Assembly (NCBI RefSeq): GCF_013285385.1
Contig: NZ_CP054212.1
Location: 62,001-126,000 of the forward strand
Reading direction: 5' to 3'
DNA: 64,000 nt
Origin: Paramixta manurensis
GTDB taxonomy: Bacteria; Pseudomonadota; Gammaproteobacteria; Enterobacterales; Enterobacteriaceae
Position 1 is the stretch's first letter. Every line of letters begins with the position of its first letter. Positions 1-11,717 of the stretch are shown here, in pieces. The notes beneath the pieces were generated by a model that was not told the DNA's origin, made no database searches, and saw only the letters and a list, made by a program, of their open reading frames with translations. A program made the position numbers and the translations under genes.

Positions 1-1
1 C

Positions 2-1072
2 GCCATCCAGCCGGTGGCGGATCAGGCGGCATTGCCGCTGATCGCACCGGGTTTGGTGGATTTACAGGTTAATGGTTACGCCGCCATCGATTTCAACCAT
101 TTTCCGTTTAGCGTTGATGAGGTGGCGCAAGTGACGCGGGAGCTGTGGCGTCAGGGCGTGACGACCTTTATGCCGACGGTGATTACCGCAGATAGCGACG
201 TTATTGAGCAGGCGGTGAAAACGCTGGCCGAGGCCTGTGAAGAACATCCGGAGGTGGCGCGCGCGGTGTGCGGCATCCACCTGGAAGGGCCGTTTTTATC
301 ACCGGAAGACGGGCCGCGCGGCGCCCATCCGCGTGCGCATATTAAAGCGCCCGATGCGCAACTGTTTAGGCGCTGGCAGGCAGCAGCAGGTGGTCGCATT
401 ACCTTATTGACCTTATCTCCCGAATGGCCGACCGCGCCGGATTTTATTCGCACGCTGACGGCAATGGGCGTGGTGGTTTCGCTCGGGCATACGGCGGCAA
501 CGCCGGAGCAAATTATCACGGCAGTGGAGGCCGGGGCACGGATGTCGACGCATCTGGGCAATGGCGCACATTTACAATTACCGCGCCATCCGAACTATAT
601 TTGGCAGCAACTGGCGCAGGATGAACTGGCCTGTGCGTTAATCGCCGACGGCGACCACTTGCCCCTGTCGGTGTTAAAAGTGTGTATGCGGGTAAAAGGA
701 GAGCAGGCATTTTTAGTGAGTGACGTTACGCGTTTCGCTGGAATGGCCGCCGGGGTTTATGATGCGCCGATTGGTGGTCGGGTACGGCTTAGCGAAAATG
801 GCCGTCTTGCAATGGCGGAGCAGCCACAGCTATTAGCAGGCTCGGCGAAGGGGCTGTTTCATGGCGTTAACCATCTGGTGCATCACGCGTTGGCGCCGTT
901 GCCGCAAGCCTTAGAGATGGCCTCTATCCGTCCGGCGCGGCAGATGGGGCTGCCATCACAGCAGGGGTTAAACATTGGCGCGCCAGCCGACCTGATTTTA
1001 CTGACACCGAGTAATACGCACGGTCTGACGCTCACGGCTACCTGGAAAGCGGGACGAAAAGTGTGGGGATGA
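2..1072 (+). CDS. NagA-like amidohydrolase (N-acetylglucosamine-6-phosphate deacetylase family), 5' end cut by window
   Basis: The reading frame is open from base 2, so the true start lies before the window; the GTG at 14 is probably internal. Family landmarks are visible in order: the GLVDLQVNG strand near the start, the metal-site motif HLEGPFLSPEDGPRGAH, GHTAA, THLGNGAH, and a late SDVTRFAG carrying the expected catalytic Asp. NagA proteins remove the acetyl group from GlcNAc-6-P in the cytoplasm. This one is divergent (THLGNGAH where NagA has THLYNAM), so a related N-acetyl amino-sugar phosphate is possible. It is followed 55 bases later by a ROK/NagC-type regulator, which supports an amino-sugar role. 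Family call is good; the exact substrate is uncertain. Confidence 0.8.
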   Translation, partial: AIQPVADQAALPLIAPGLVDLQVNGYAAIDFNHFPFSVDEVAQVTRELWRQGVTTFMPTVITADSDVIEQAVKTLAEACEEHPEVARAVCGIHLEGPFLSPEDGPRGAHPRAHIKAPDAQLFRRWQAAAGGRITLLTLSPEWPTAPDFIRTLTAMGVVVSLGHTAATPEQIITAVEAGARMSTHLGNGAHLQLPRHPNYIWQQLAQDELACALIADGDHLPLSVLKVCMRVKGEQAFLVSDVTRFAGMAAGVYDAPIGGRVRLSENGRLAMAEQPQLLAGSAKGLFHGVNHLVHHALAPLPQALEMASIRPARQMGLPSQQGLNIGAPADLILLTPSNTHGLTLTATWKAGRKVWG

Positions 1073-1127
1073 AATCAGCTCCGATACCTGCCAGACTAAC
1101 CTGAGTGTACGATTGCAGGTTAACAGC

Positions 1128-2273
1128 ATGAAAGAAGCAGGCAAGGGACCGGCGGTACTGCGGCTCAATAATGAGAAACGGGTATTACGCTATTTACGCC
1201 AGCAGCGAGTGACCACCCGGCAGGATATTTCGCTGGCGCTGGCGCTCAGTAAAAATACCGTGTCGCTGATTATTGATGACCTGATGGCGCAAGACCAGGT
1301 ATATGCGTTGGGGCCGGTGTCGGTCACGGCGGCGGGTCGCCCCAAAATTGAAATCTCCCTGCGCCCGGAGAAACGTAAAGCCGCCGGTATTATGGTGGAG
1401 CACCAACAGGTTCATCTGATGGTATGCGACTATTTTTCAACGGTGTTAGAAGAGAAGAGTTGGCAAACCGACACGGTTGAACCGCCGCGCTTATTAGCCG
1501 AACTGGCGACAGCCTGTGAAGCATTGACACAGCGTCACCCGGAGCTGATGGGGATTGGGCTCGGTTTTCCCGGCATTGTTGATCCGCAGAAAGGCTATTT
1601 GCATCTCTCTTCTCACCTCGGCTGGCGCGACGTGGATATTCAGGCGGCGTTTGCTGAATGCCGTTGTGCGCCGGTGAAGGTGATGAACTACGTAAAAGCC
1701 GCCGCTCTGCTTTCGCGGCAAATGGCGGATTTTTCGGTCGGCGATAGCTGCTTTTACTTGCGTGTTGGCGAAGGAACCGGCGGCGCGTTGTTACGCGGAA
1801 GTGAGATTTTTACCGGCAGCAGTTGGACCGCCGGAGAGGCCGGACATTTAACGGTCGCCGACGGGCCTCTTTGCCGCTGTGGTCAGCGCGGTTGCCTGGA
1901 AGCGTTGATTAGCATTCCGGCAATTCATCGCCAGCTTGCGGCGCGGCAAGCGGGATTGCGCTGGCAAACGCGCGCCCAGGCGCCAGAACTGGTTGAAGAG
2001 GTGATGGCGCAGGCCGGATGGCATTTAGGGAAGGCGCTAAGTCAGATTATGCTGCTACTAAACCCTGCCACCATCGTGATTGATAGCCCGTGGAACCTCA
2101 GCGCCGCTTTTCGCGCCCAGGCGTTAGATAATGCGCGCCAGCACGCACTCGGCTTTACCTTTCATCATACCCAAATACATTTTCCGGCCGACCCGTTGGC
2201 GCCGCCGCTGGGGTTGGCGCTGGCGGTTATTGAGCAGAGTGAACAAGCTTCGCTTCTGACCAGCCCCTCTTAA
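1128..2273 (+). CDS. ROK-family (NagC/Mlc-like) transcriptional regulator
   Basis: Protein of about 381 residues. An N-terminal winged helix-turn-helix (VTTRQDISLALALSKNTVS) is followed by a ROK domain with the zinc motif CRCGQRGCLE and the glycine-rich GEGTGGALL. The usual ROK kinase motif (E/N-D-x-N) is replaced by MNYVKAAALL, so the catalytic Asp is missing and a purely regulatory role is likely. I chose the ATG at 1128, which has an AGG-containing ribosome site about 8 bases upstream; a TTG at 1113 is the alternative. It sits just downstream of the NagA-like gene in the same direction, probably in one operon, and probably senses an amino-sugar derivative. Confidence 0.85.
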   Translation: MKEAGKGPAVLRLNNEKRVLRYLRQQRVTTRQDISLALALSKNTVSLIIDDLMAQDQVYALGPVSVTAAGRPKIEISLRPEKRKAAGIMVEHQQVHLMVCDYFSTVLEEKSWQTDTVEPPRLLAELATACEALTQRHPELMGIGLGFPGIVDPQKGYLHLSSHLGWRDVDIQAAFAECRCAPVKVMNYVKAAALLSRQMADFSVGDSCFYLRVGEGTGGALLRGSEIFTGSSWTAGEAGHLTVADGPLCRCGQRGCLEALISIPAIHRQLAARQAGLRWQTRAQAPELVEEVMAQAGWHLGKALSQIMLLLNPATIVIDSPWNLSAAFRAQALDNARQHALGFTFHHTQIHFPADPLAPPLGLALAVIEQSEQASLLTSPS

Positions 2274-2395
2274 TGTGCTTGTTTCGGCAAAGATAAGGTC
2301 ATAATGATGGTCTATGGTATGCAGTGAACAGTGAAAGCATCATTTTCGTAGCATGCATGGCACGCTGTACCGGTGCCGATTGAGAGGAATAACTG

Positions 2396-3397
2396 ATGAA
2401 AAAGATTGGCATTAACGGCTTTGGTCGTATTGGTCGCTTAGTTCTCCGTCGGATGTTGGAGACGGGCAGTGAACACGCGATTGTGGCGATTAATGATCTG
2501 ACTTCGCCAAAAATATTGGCATACCTGCTAAAACATGACACCAGTTACCACACCTTCAACGGAACGATTGACTATACCGATGAGGCGCTAATCGTTAACG
2601 GTAACACCATCCGGGTTTATGCCGAGAAAGAGGCGCGTAATATTCCGTGGGGCAAGCACGACATCGATATTGTGGTGGAGTGTACCGGTTTCTATACCTC
2701 GGCGGAAAAATCCCAGGCGCATCTTGATGCCGGGGCAAAAAAAGTGCTGATTTCCGCGCCGGCCGGCAATATGAAAACGGTAGTCTTCAACGTGAATGAC
2801 GATACGATGACCGCCGATGATACGATTTTGTCGGTTGCGTCATGCACCACCAATTGCCTGGCGCCGATGGCAAAAGCCCTTGATGATGGCTTCGGCATTA
2901 AAGTCGGTACCATGACCACGATCCATGCTTACACTGGCACGCAATCGCTGGTTGATGGGCCGCGCGGTTCTGATTTACGCGCCGCTCGCGCCGCCGCCGC
3001 CAATATTATTCCGCACACGACCGGCGCCGCGAAAGCCATCGGGTTGGTGATCCCAAGCCTCAACGGTAAATTAAAAGGCCATGCGCAGCGCGTTCCCTCT
3101 CTGACCGGCTCGATCACCGAACTGGTTTCAGTGCTGGAGAAGAAAACGACGGTTGATGAAATCAATGCAACGTTAAAGGCGGCGACCGAGAATAACCCCT
3201 CTTTTGGTTATACCGATGAGGAAATCGTCTCTTCCGATATTGTCGGTTCTGAGTTCGGTTCAGTATTCGATGCGACACAGACCGAAATCTCTGAATTTGG
3301 CGATCTGCAACTGGTAAAAACCGTCTCCTGGTATGACAACGAATATGGTTTCGTTACCCAATTGGTGAGAACACTGGATAAGTTTGCCGCCCTATAA
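2396..3397 (+). CDS. gapC: Type I glyceraldehyde-3-phosphate dehydrogenase, GapC-type
   Basis: Full-length GAPDH of 333 residues, the usual size. It has the Rossmann start KIGINGFGRIGR, the active-site SCTTNC with Cys150, and the proton-accepting His177 in TTIHAYTG. It converts glyceraldehyde-3-P, NAD+ and phosphate to 1,3-bisphosphoglycerate in the cytoplasm. The sequence is clearly unlike E. coli GapA (MTIKVGINGFG...) and closer to the GapC type that is a pseudogene in E. coli K-12; here it is intact. A GAGGAATAA ribosome site precedes the ATG. A hairpin terminator follows. The housekeeping gapA is presumably elsewhere, so this is likely a second isozyme. Confidence 0.9.
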   Translation: MKKIGINGFGRIGRLVLRRMLETGSEHAIVAINDLTSPKILAYLLKHDTSYHTFNGTIDYTDEALIVNGNTIRVYAEKEARNIPWGKHDIDIVVECTGFYTSAEKSQAHLDAGAKKVLISAPAGNMKTVVFNVNDDTMTADDTILSVASCTTNCLAPMAKALDDGFGIKVGTMTTIHAYTGTQSLVDGPRGSDLRAARAAAANIIPHTTGAAKAIGLVIPSLNGKLKGHAQRVPSLTGSITELVSVLEKKTTVDEINATLKAATENNPSFGYTDEEIVSSDIVGSEFGSVFDATQTEISEFGDLQLVKTVSWYDNEYGFVTQLVRTLDKFAAL

Positions 3398-3414
3398 TCG
3401 GTTAGGCGCGTAAT

Positions 3415-3442
3415 AAAAAACCCCTGCAAGCAGGGGTTTTTT
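3415..3442. terminator. Bidirectional Rho-independent terminator
   Basis: An A6 run, then CCCCTG, loop CAAG, CAGGGG, then T6. The symmetry gives a U-tract on both strands, which suits the convergent GAPDH and porin genes it separates. Confidence 0.93.
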
Positions 3443-3458
3443 GCAATCAGACGTTTGA

Positions 3459-4616
3459 TCAGAAATCGTAACGCAGACGGACCAAATTCAGGTCGCTTTT
3501 ATTATCGGTGCTGTTGGTAAATACGTGCTCAATATCCACTTGGAACCCATAATCAAACTTGGTCGAAATACCCAGCGTATTATGGTGCTGCTGGTAATCG
3601 CGGCCAGTATTGAATTTCAAACGGTCGCCCGCGTAGTAAGGCGTGACATTTTTAACCCAATATTGTTGAACCGGGAAGGTATAACCGAGGTAGTACTCGC
3701 CGCCGTAAGCGTTACCGGCAAAAAAGTCATGGCGATCTTTCTGCGTGGTCATCAAGAAGTTGCGATACCATCCGGCGCCTGCCGCCAGCGTCCAGTTACC
3801 CGGTTTCCAGCTCAGGCTGCTGCCTAATAGCTGTTGGCCGCTATCGCTGGTGCCATTATCAATGCCATTCGGCGTGTGGATTGACTGCTTGATATAGCTA
3901 TAGGCAGTACCCCAAGTCAGTGCTTTGCTGATGTGATAATCAACGCCGACCGCCGCGCCGCCCTTACGCTGATAGCGTAAGCCGTTACCACCGGCAGGAT
4001 GGCTATCGTCGCGCATCACGCCGCCGAGGTAGAGATCAACCGGGCCGAAGCTATTGGTGTATTGCAGCAGGTTGTAGCTACGATAAGAACCGTCATAGTT
4101 GCCGTTGAAGCCGTTACCCGGCGCCTGGCCCTGCATGTCGAAGTCCCAAATATCGGTTTTAGCGCCCACCACGGTGTAATAGAGGCTGTTTTGCTTACCG
4201 TAGGTTAACGTCCCCCAAGTTTTACTTTTCAGACCGCCGAACAACATACGACGATCGGTATGTTTATCGCCGTCTTTATAGTGATTATCCCAGTCGAAGA
4301 CGCGGGGAATATTCACGCCCAGTTCGTAGTAACCGATCAGGCTCACATCGTCGAACAGGTAGTAATCCGCAGAGAAACGAAAACGGGTGCCGCCATCGTA
4401 GCCGTTACGTTTGTAAGAGCCTTTATCGCTGTTGCCCGCTTCGTTAATGAACTGGGGACGAATACTCCCGCCCACCTGAAACTGCAGGCGGCTTAACGGA
4501 TCGTTAGCCTGTGGATCTTGTTTGAGTAGCGTAATTTCAGCCAGTGTTGAAAATGACATGCAGCCGAGGGTAACCGCCAGCGCCGCATTTTTTATTGAAA
4601 ATTTATTGATAGACAC
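3459..4616 (-). CDS. Outer-membrane porin (general/carbohydrate porin family)
   Basis: 385 residues with a signal peptide (MSINKFSIKNAALAVTLGC, cleavage probably after FSTLA) and a body of alternating polar and aromatic strands typical of a beta-barrel. It ends in LVRLRYDF; a C-terminal Phe is the outer-membrane assembly signal. The start codon is GTG, with AGGGA at good distance upstream. It resembles a porin family found in several plant-associated and environmental enterobacteria. The permeating solute is not evident from sequence. It stands alone: convergent with gapC and 340 bases from the next remnant. Confidence 0.82.
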   Translation of the reverse strand: MSINKFSIKNAALAVTLGCMSFSTLAEITLLKQDPQANDPLSRLQFQVGGSIRPQFINEAGNSDKGSYKRNGYDGGTRFRFSADYYLFDDVSLIGYYELGVNIPRVFDWDNHYKDGDKHTDRRMLFGGLKSKTWGTLTYGKQNSLYYTVVGAKTDIWDFDMQGQAPGNGFNGNYDGSYRSYNLLQYTNSFGPVDLYLGGVMRDDSHPAGGNGLRYQRKGGAAVGVDYHISKALTWGTAYSYIKQSIHTPNGIDNGTSDSGQQLLGSSLSWKPGNWTLAAGAGWYRNFLMTTQKDRHDFFAGNAYGGEYYLGYTFPVQQYWVKNVTPYYAGDRLKFNTGRDYQQHHNTLGISTKFDYGFQVDIEHVFTNSTDNKSDLNLVRLRYDF

Positions 4617-4981
4617 AACTAGTCCCTGCCAGTAGCAAATGAAAAAAATACCAATCGATTATTCAGGATTAACCATTCACGGAGATCACTTGCGTGTATC
4701 CGCTTCAAAATCGTTGTGCAGCGGAGTATACAGCGTTAATTTTATCCGCATGGCAGGAAATAACTTTAATGCGTAACAGGTTGCGCTAAGTCAATATTCA
4801 TTGCGTTCTGTTTATATTTTGACCAGTATTTGCAAGCCGGGTTTCTTTTATGGATCACGTCGGGTAATGCGCATCATTTTCTTAATCGCGTAAATAAAAT
4901 TAAAGTCTTACCGCGTGATGCCGATGAATTATACATTCATCAATAACAAATATTTTGAACGGATGGCCCGTTCATTTCTCC
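4617..4981. other. Non-coding region between porin and CDI remnant
   Basis: No convincing gene. It must contain the porin promoter and leader (the GTG start is read leftward from 4616) and possibly the old promoter of the two-partner secretion operon that starts rightward near 4982. AT-rich stretches occur around 4800-4960; I could not assign a specific operator. Confidence 0.5.
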
Positions 4982-5347
4982 ATGATACGTTATTTTTCTC
5001 ATGTTAGGCGGTATAGGGATATCATCAGCCTTTTTAAAGGATCTGTTCGCTTATCTCTGCGCATTATTTTGTTGAAAAGCAGATTGGCGATAATTTATTT
5101 ACTGCGCACTGTGACGTGGCTATTACTGGCGGCGGCATCGTTGGCGACTGCCGCGCCGCTAACGCCCGCCGATCGCGATAGTATTGAGCAGCAACAATGG
5201 CAGATTCTGGAGCAAAACCAGCAACAGCGGCAGGCGTTGGAACGTAGCCAGGCTCCCATTCGTACTCCGGCTACTCCGCCAATGCCGACGCAAGGCCCCT
5301 GTTTTTCCATTCATACCATCACGTTAAGCGGCGCTACGCTGTTATCA
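4982..5347 (+). pseudogene. cdiB: Truncated CdiB/ShlB-type two-partner secretion transporter (N-terminus only)
   Basis: The frame begins at ATG 4982 (or TTG 4955). It encodes a hydrophobic signal region (TVTWLLLAAASLATAAPLT), a Gln-rich segment (QQQWQILEQNQQQRQALE), then PCFSIHTITLSGATLLS, the start of the first POTRA domain of TpsB proteins. Homology stops abruptly after about 130 residues of an expected 550 or more, and the frame runs into CdiA-type sequence out of register. The POTRA and 16-strand barrel are gone, so no functional secretion pore can be made from it. I infer a single deletion between cdiB and cdiA. Confidence 0.8.
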
Positions 5348-5348
5348 A

Positions 5349-8293
<2,945 letters not shown>

Positions 8294-8322
8294 TAAGTCA
8301 CCTGTTTTATGTTGTGGTGAGA

Positions 8323-8729
<407 letters not shown>

Positions 8730-8733
<4 letters not shown>

Positions 8734-9083
8734 AAGCAGACTTAAAAGGTATGTGGGTCGACTCTGCTGATATAAGCTTGGAAACTTATCAGCCTGAAGA
8801 GAAAAATAACTTCAATTTATGGATTGAATTAAAAATAGGAACCAGAGGTGAAACTGGTGCAGATTATTTTAGGTTTTTTGTCTGCACCCCCGAATGGCTG
8901 TGTAAACACCACTGGCTACCTGAACTGATGCGTCATACGCTTCTGGTCCGCAAATACGATCTGGATGAGATCAAAAAGATCATTACGGATTATATCGATC
9001 AGTGTGAAGGTGAAGACTGGATGGCGATAGCGCAAAAACTCTCCCGTGTTTTTGCCTGGGAATATGAAGACTACCGGCCGTAA
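8730..9083 (+). CDS. cdiI: CdiI immunity protein, Imm8-like family
   Basis: 117 residues, soluble, no signal peptide. Features match the Imm8 family (Pfam PF15586) as I recall it: an N-terminal DISLETYQPEEKNNF, a central GTRGETGADYF and the conserved CTPEWL. It would bind and neutralise the cognate CdiA-CT in the cytoplasm. It overlaps the toxin stop by four bases and is intact although the toxin gene is destroyed. The promoter that once served cdiBAI is now 5 kb and an IS away, so its expression is uncertain. Confidence 0.78.
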
Positions 9084-9227
9084 CAGGCGATTCTGGGTCA
9101 CCGTAGCGTGAAGAGCACGCAGATATACACGCAGGTGAGCATCCGGATGTTGCAGGCGGTACATGCCAGTACACATCCGACTGAGCAGCAAGAGAATGAT
9201 GCACCGAAAGTTGCTAATGAAAAATGA
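9084..9227 (+). pseudogene. Tyrosine recombinase/integrase C-terminal remnant
   Basis: Directly after the cdiI stop a frame reads AILGHRSVKSTQIYTQVSI and continues RMLQAVHASTHP to a TGA. This is the C-terminal active-site segment of XerC/integron-type tyrosine recombinases: the LGHxS box and the catalytic Tyr in TQIYTQ. About 47 codons survive and there is no start codon. It marks the edge of a former mobile element. Confidence 0.75.
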
Positions 9228-9279
9228 CACAGTATACTAACAGTTAATAACTGATAGTAATCCAGCCGGAGAAATCACC

Positions 9280-9543
9280 ATGCCAACCAGCGTAGCCTTA
9301 AGTCCCTATTTTGAAGCGTTCATCCGCGAACAGATAGAAAGCGGACGTTACAACAATACCAGCGAGGTTATCCGTGCCGGGCTTCGGGCGCTGGAAGAGC
9401 GGGAGCAGCAGATGAAACTGGAATCACTGCAAAAAGCAGTCAGCGCAGGGATAAACAGCGGGGAGAGCAGAAACGCGGAAGAGGTGTTCGGGCGTCTGTC
9501 ACGCAAATACCAGCGCATGGTCGAAGGCAAGCAGACGAAATGA
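9280..9543 (+). CDS. parD: ParD-family antitoxin
   Basis: 87 residues. The N-terminal half is a ribbon-helix-helix DNA-binding domain (SVALSPYFEAFIREQIESG, then NNTSEVIRAGLRALEERE), and the charged C-terminal half would wrap the toxin. A GGAG ribosome site precedes the ATG. The stop overlaps the start of the ParE-like gene (ATGA at 9540-9543). It would repress its own operon and hold ParE inactive in the cytoplasm. Confidence 0.9.
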   Translation: MPTSVALSPYFEAFIREQIESGRYNNTSEVIRAGLRALEEREQQMKLESLQKAVSAGINSGESRNAEEVFGRLSRKYQRMVEGKQTK

Positions 9544-9842
9544 AACTGGGTATATCGCCACTGGCAGAACAGGATATAGAAGCTATCGGCGACTATATCG
9601 CACTGGACAATCCGGTTCGGGCGGTGAGCTTCACGGAAGAGTTGTACCAGCAGTGCCTGTTGATAGCAGAATCACCGGTTATCTACAGGGAAAGGTCGGA
9701 GCTGGGGCAAAGTGTCAGAAGTTGCGCTTATGGCCGTTACCTGATCGTGTTCAGGGTACTTGATACTGAGGTTCGTATAGAACGGCTGTTGCATGGTTCA
9801 CGCGATATTATCAGCCTATTCGCAGAGCTGGACAGCCTGTAA
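9540..9842 (+). CDS. parE: ParE/RelE-superfamily toxin
   Basis: 100 residues with the family layout: LAEQDIEAIGDYIALDNP at the start, an internal SCAYGRYLIVFRV strand pair, and the end ..ERLLHGSRDIISLF. ParE toxins inhibit DNA gyrase. It is translationally coupled to the upstream antitoxin. The module sits directly after integrase debris, so it probably arrived with, and may have stabilised, that element. Confidence 0.9.
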   Translation: MKLGISPLAEQDIEAIGDYIALDNPVRAVSFTEELYQQCLLIAESPVIYRERSELGQSVRSCAYGRYLIVFRVLDTEVRIERLLHGSRDIISLFAELDSL

Positions 9843-9975
9843 GCCCTCTGTAAGCGGAGTTGTTTGCTGTGCGGCAGAGCACCGTCTATGGCATGATCTG
9901 CCTTCGTTAGCGCCAGTGCAGCGTGGGATACCCGCCTCACTGTGTAAGTATATCGGTTTTAGTTCCTGTCACTTT

Positions 9976-9995
9976 TATAATTGACCGATCGTTCC
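9976..9995 (+). promoter_or_regulatory. tetR promoter -10 with overlapping operator copy 1
   Basis: TATAAT at 9976-9981 runs into TTGACCGATCGTTCC (9981-9995). Read on the other strand this is GGAACGATCGGTCAA, which matches the site in front of the downstream oxidoreductase gene at 11 or more positions. Its place over the -10, 22 bases before the tetR start, suggests autorepression. Confidence 0.65.
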
Positions 9996-10017
9996 GGAAT
10001 TTTCTATACTCACCGTC

Positions 10018-10584
10018 ATGGCCAGACCAAAAGAATTTAATATTGATGTGGCATTAGATGCCGCCGTGGGCGTGTTCCGCGAACATGGTTTTGCGGGCAG
10101 CTCCGCGCAAATGCTGATTGAGGCGATGAAGATCGGCAAGCAGAGCTTGTACGATACATTCGGCGGAAAGTGGCAGCTGTATTGCGCTGCGGTGGCGCGC
10201 TACAGTTCGGCGGAAACAGCCGAGCATATCGCGATGCTGCAAAGCGAGACGACAGCGATGGCGGGCATTGAACAGATGCTTGAACGGGTAGTCGCTGAGG
10301 CCCACAGGCCGTGTCTGGGGCTGAGTGCCATTAGCGAGTTTGCCACTAGCCGCGACGATCTGGTTGGTATCCGTGAACAGGCCGGGCGGGCGTTACGCGT
10401 GGCGCTACAGCAGAAACTGGTTGAAGCACAACAAACGGGCGCGGTCTCTGCGGAGTTAGACCCTGACCAGGGCACCGCTTTCCTGTTGGCAAACATTGCA
10501 GCGATTCGTCTCGCCGCGCGTGCAGGCGCGAAGCCGTCCGAACTCAATGCGCTAAAAGCGCTCACCCTAAAGGCTCTACGATGA
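10018..10584 (+). CDS. TetR-family transcriptional regulator
   Basis: 188 residues. The N-terminal TetR helix-turn-helix is clear (FREHGFAGSSAQMLIEAM, then KQSLYDTFGGKWQLY). The C-terminal ligand domain is all-helical and contains one Cys in HRPCLGLSAISE. It is followed 53 bases later by a quinone oxidoreductase gene in the same direction. Matching palindromes in front of both genes suggest it represses itself and the oxidoreductase until an electrophile or quinone-like ligand binds. The ligand is unknown. Confidence 0.9.
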   Translation: MARPKEFNIDVALDAAVGVFREHGFAGSSAQMLIEAMKIGKQSLYDTFGGKWQLYCAAVARYSSAETAEHIAMLQSETTAMAGIEQMLERVVAEAHRPCLGLSAISEFATSRDDLVGIREQAGRALRVALQQKLVEAQQTGAVSAELDPDQGTAFLLANIAAIRLAARAGAKPSELNALKALTLKALR

Positions 10585-10606
10585 GCCTCTTTTTTTACCT
10601 AATTTT

Positions 10607-10621
10607 GGAATGATCATTCAA
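10607..10621 (+). promoter_or_regulatory. Candidate TetR operator copy 2, before the oxidoreductase
   Basis: GGAATGATCATTCAA contains the perfect 12-base palindrome GAATGATCATTC. It fits the shared pattern GGAA(T/C)GATC(A/G)(T/G)TCAA with the site at 9981-9995. It lies in the 53-base gap 17 bases before the start codon. Confidence 0.65.
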
Positions 10622-10637
10622 TAATGCGAGGTTAACC

Positions 10638-11606
10638 ATGAAAGCGATAGTGATGGAACGTGTCGGTGGCCCGGCAGTGATGGAATATGTTGATCGGCCA
10701 AACCCGGAGCCTGCGGCAGGACAGGTGCTAGTGCAAGTACATGCGGCTGGTGTGAACTTTATGGATATTGGCGTCCGGCAAGGCTCGCTTTGGCAGGAGA
10801 TGCCGCTACCGAAAACGTTGGGCGTTGAGGGCGCCGGTCAGGTGTTAAGCGTGGGCGCCGGGGTCACGGATATAACGCCTGGTCAGCGCGTTGCCTGGGT
10901 ATATGCGCCGGGGAGTTACGCCCAACAGGTGGTGGTACCCGCCGCCGCGCTGGTTCCGCTGCCGGATGAGATCGATTATCGAACCGCGGCGGCGGTTATG
11001 ATGCAAGGATTAACCGCGAGCCACTTTGCTACCGACTTTTATCCGGTTCAGCCCGGCGATATTGCCCTGGTCCATGCGGCAGCGGGCGGAGTGGGATTAT
11101 TGTTAACACAAATCATTAAGCTGCGCGGAGGCCGGGTGATTGGGCGCGTTTCTAGCGCCAACAAAGTCGCTTTTGCCAAAGAGGCGGGAGCCGAACAAGT
11201 GATTGTCGATACCGAGGGCGCATTCGCCGCCGAGGCGATTCGCCTTTCCGGTGGCGAAGGTGTACATGTGGTTTACGATGGTTCAGGGCCGAAAACCTTT
11301 CAGGGCTCCCTGGATGCGCTGCGTGTCTGTGGAACCTTCTGTTGGTATGGCCCGGTGCTGGGTAGCCCGGGAGCCATAGAAATAATGAGTCTGCCGAAAA
11401 GCATCAAAATTGGCTATGCCACCTTCAATCATCACGTTCGTACCCCTGAGTTGCTACGCGCGCGCACCAAACAGTTGTTTGACTGGATAACCGCAGGTCA
11501 GTTAAGTCTTAAAATTGGGGGAGAGTATGCGCTGGCGGACGCGGCGCGCGCCCATACCGATCTTGAGAGCCGGAAAACCAGCGGCAAGCTATTGCTACTC
11601 CCGTAA
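10638..11606 (+). CDS. Zinc-free NADPH:quinone oxidoreductase (MDR family)
   Basis: 322 residues. The N-terminal GroES-like fold (MKAIVMERVGGPAVMEYVD, GVNFMDIGVRQG) and the nucleotide-binding VHAAAGGVGLLLTQ motif match Qor-type medium-chain reductases. The zinc-ligand cysteines of alcohol dehydrogenases are absent. It probably reduces quinones or enones with NADPH in the cytoplasm. RBS is GAGG before the ATG. It follows the TetR gene and is probably controlled by it. The substrate is unknown. Confidence 0.88.
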   Translation: MKAIVMERVGGPAVMEYVDRPNPEPAAGQVLVQVHAAGVNFMDIGVRQGSLWQEMPLPKTLGVEGAGQVLSVGAGVTDITPGQRVAWVYAPGSYAQQVVVPAAALVPLPDEIDYRTAAAVMMQGLTASHFATDFYPVQPGDIALVHAAAGGVGLLLTQIIKLRGGRVIGRVSSANKVAFAKEAGAEQVIVDTEGAFAAEAIRLSGGEGVHVVYDGSGPKTFQGSLDALRVCGTFCWYGPVLGSPGAIEIMSLPKSIKIGYATFNHHVRTPELLRARTKQLFDWITAGQLSLKIGGEYALADAARAHTDLESRKTSGKLLLLP

Positions 11607-11666
11607 ATTGCCTGTCGCTGGATCTGGCTACGGCAAACCGCTGTTTAAGCCGCGTGTTGCAGGGAA

Positions 11667-11688
11667 AAGGCGAGTTTCGACTCGCCTT
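11667..11688. terminator. Hairpin between convergent genes (UUCG loop)
   Basis: AAGGCGAGT, loop TTCG, ACTCGCCTT: a 9-bp stem with a stable tetraloop. Read leftward it is followed by TTTTCCC, so it best serves the leftward sugar operon ending at 11718; rightward it is followed by AAAAC. Confidence 0.65.
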
Positions 11689-11717
11689 AAAACAGAGTGG
11701 AATCCCCGTTGGTGCGG

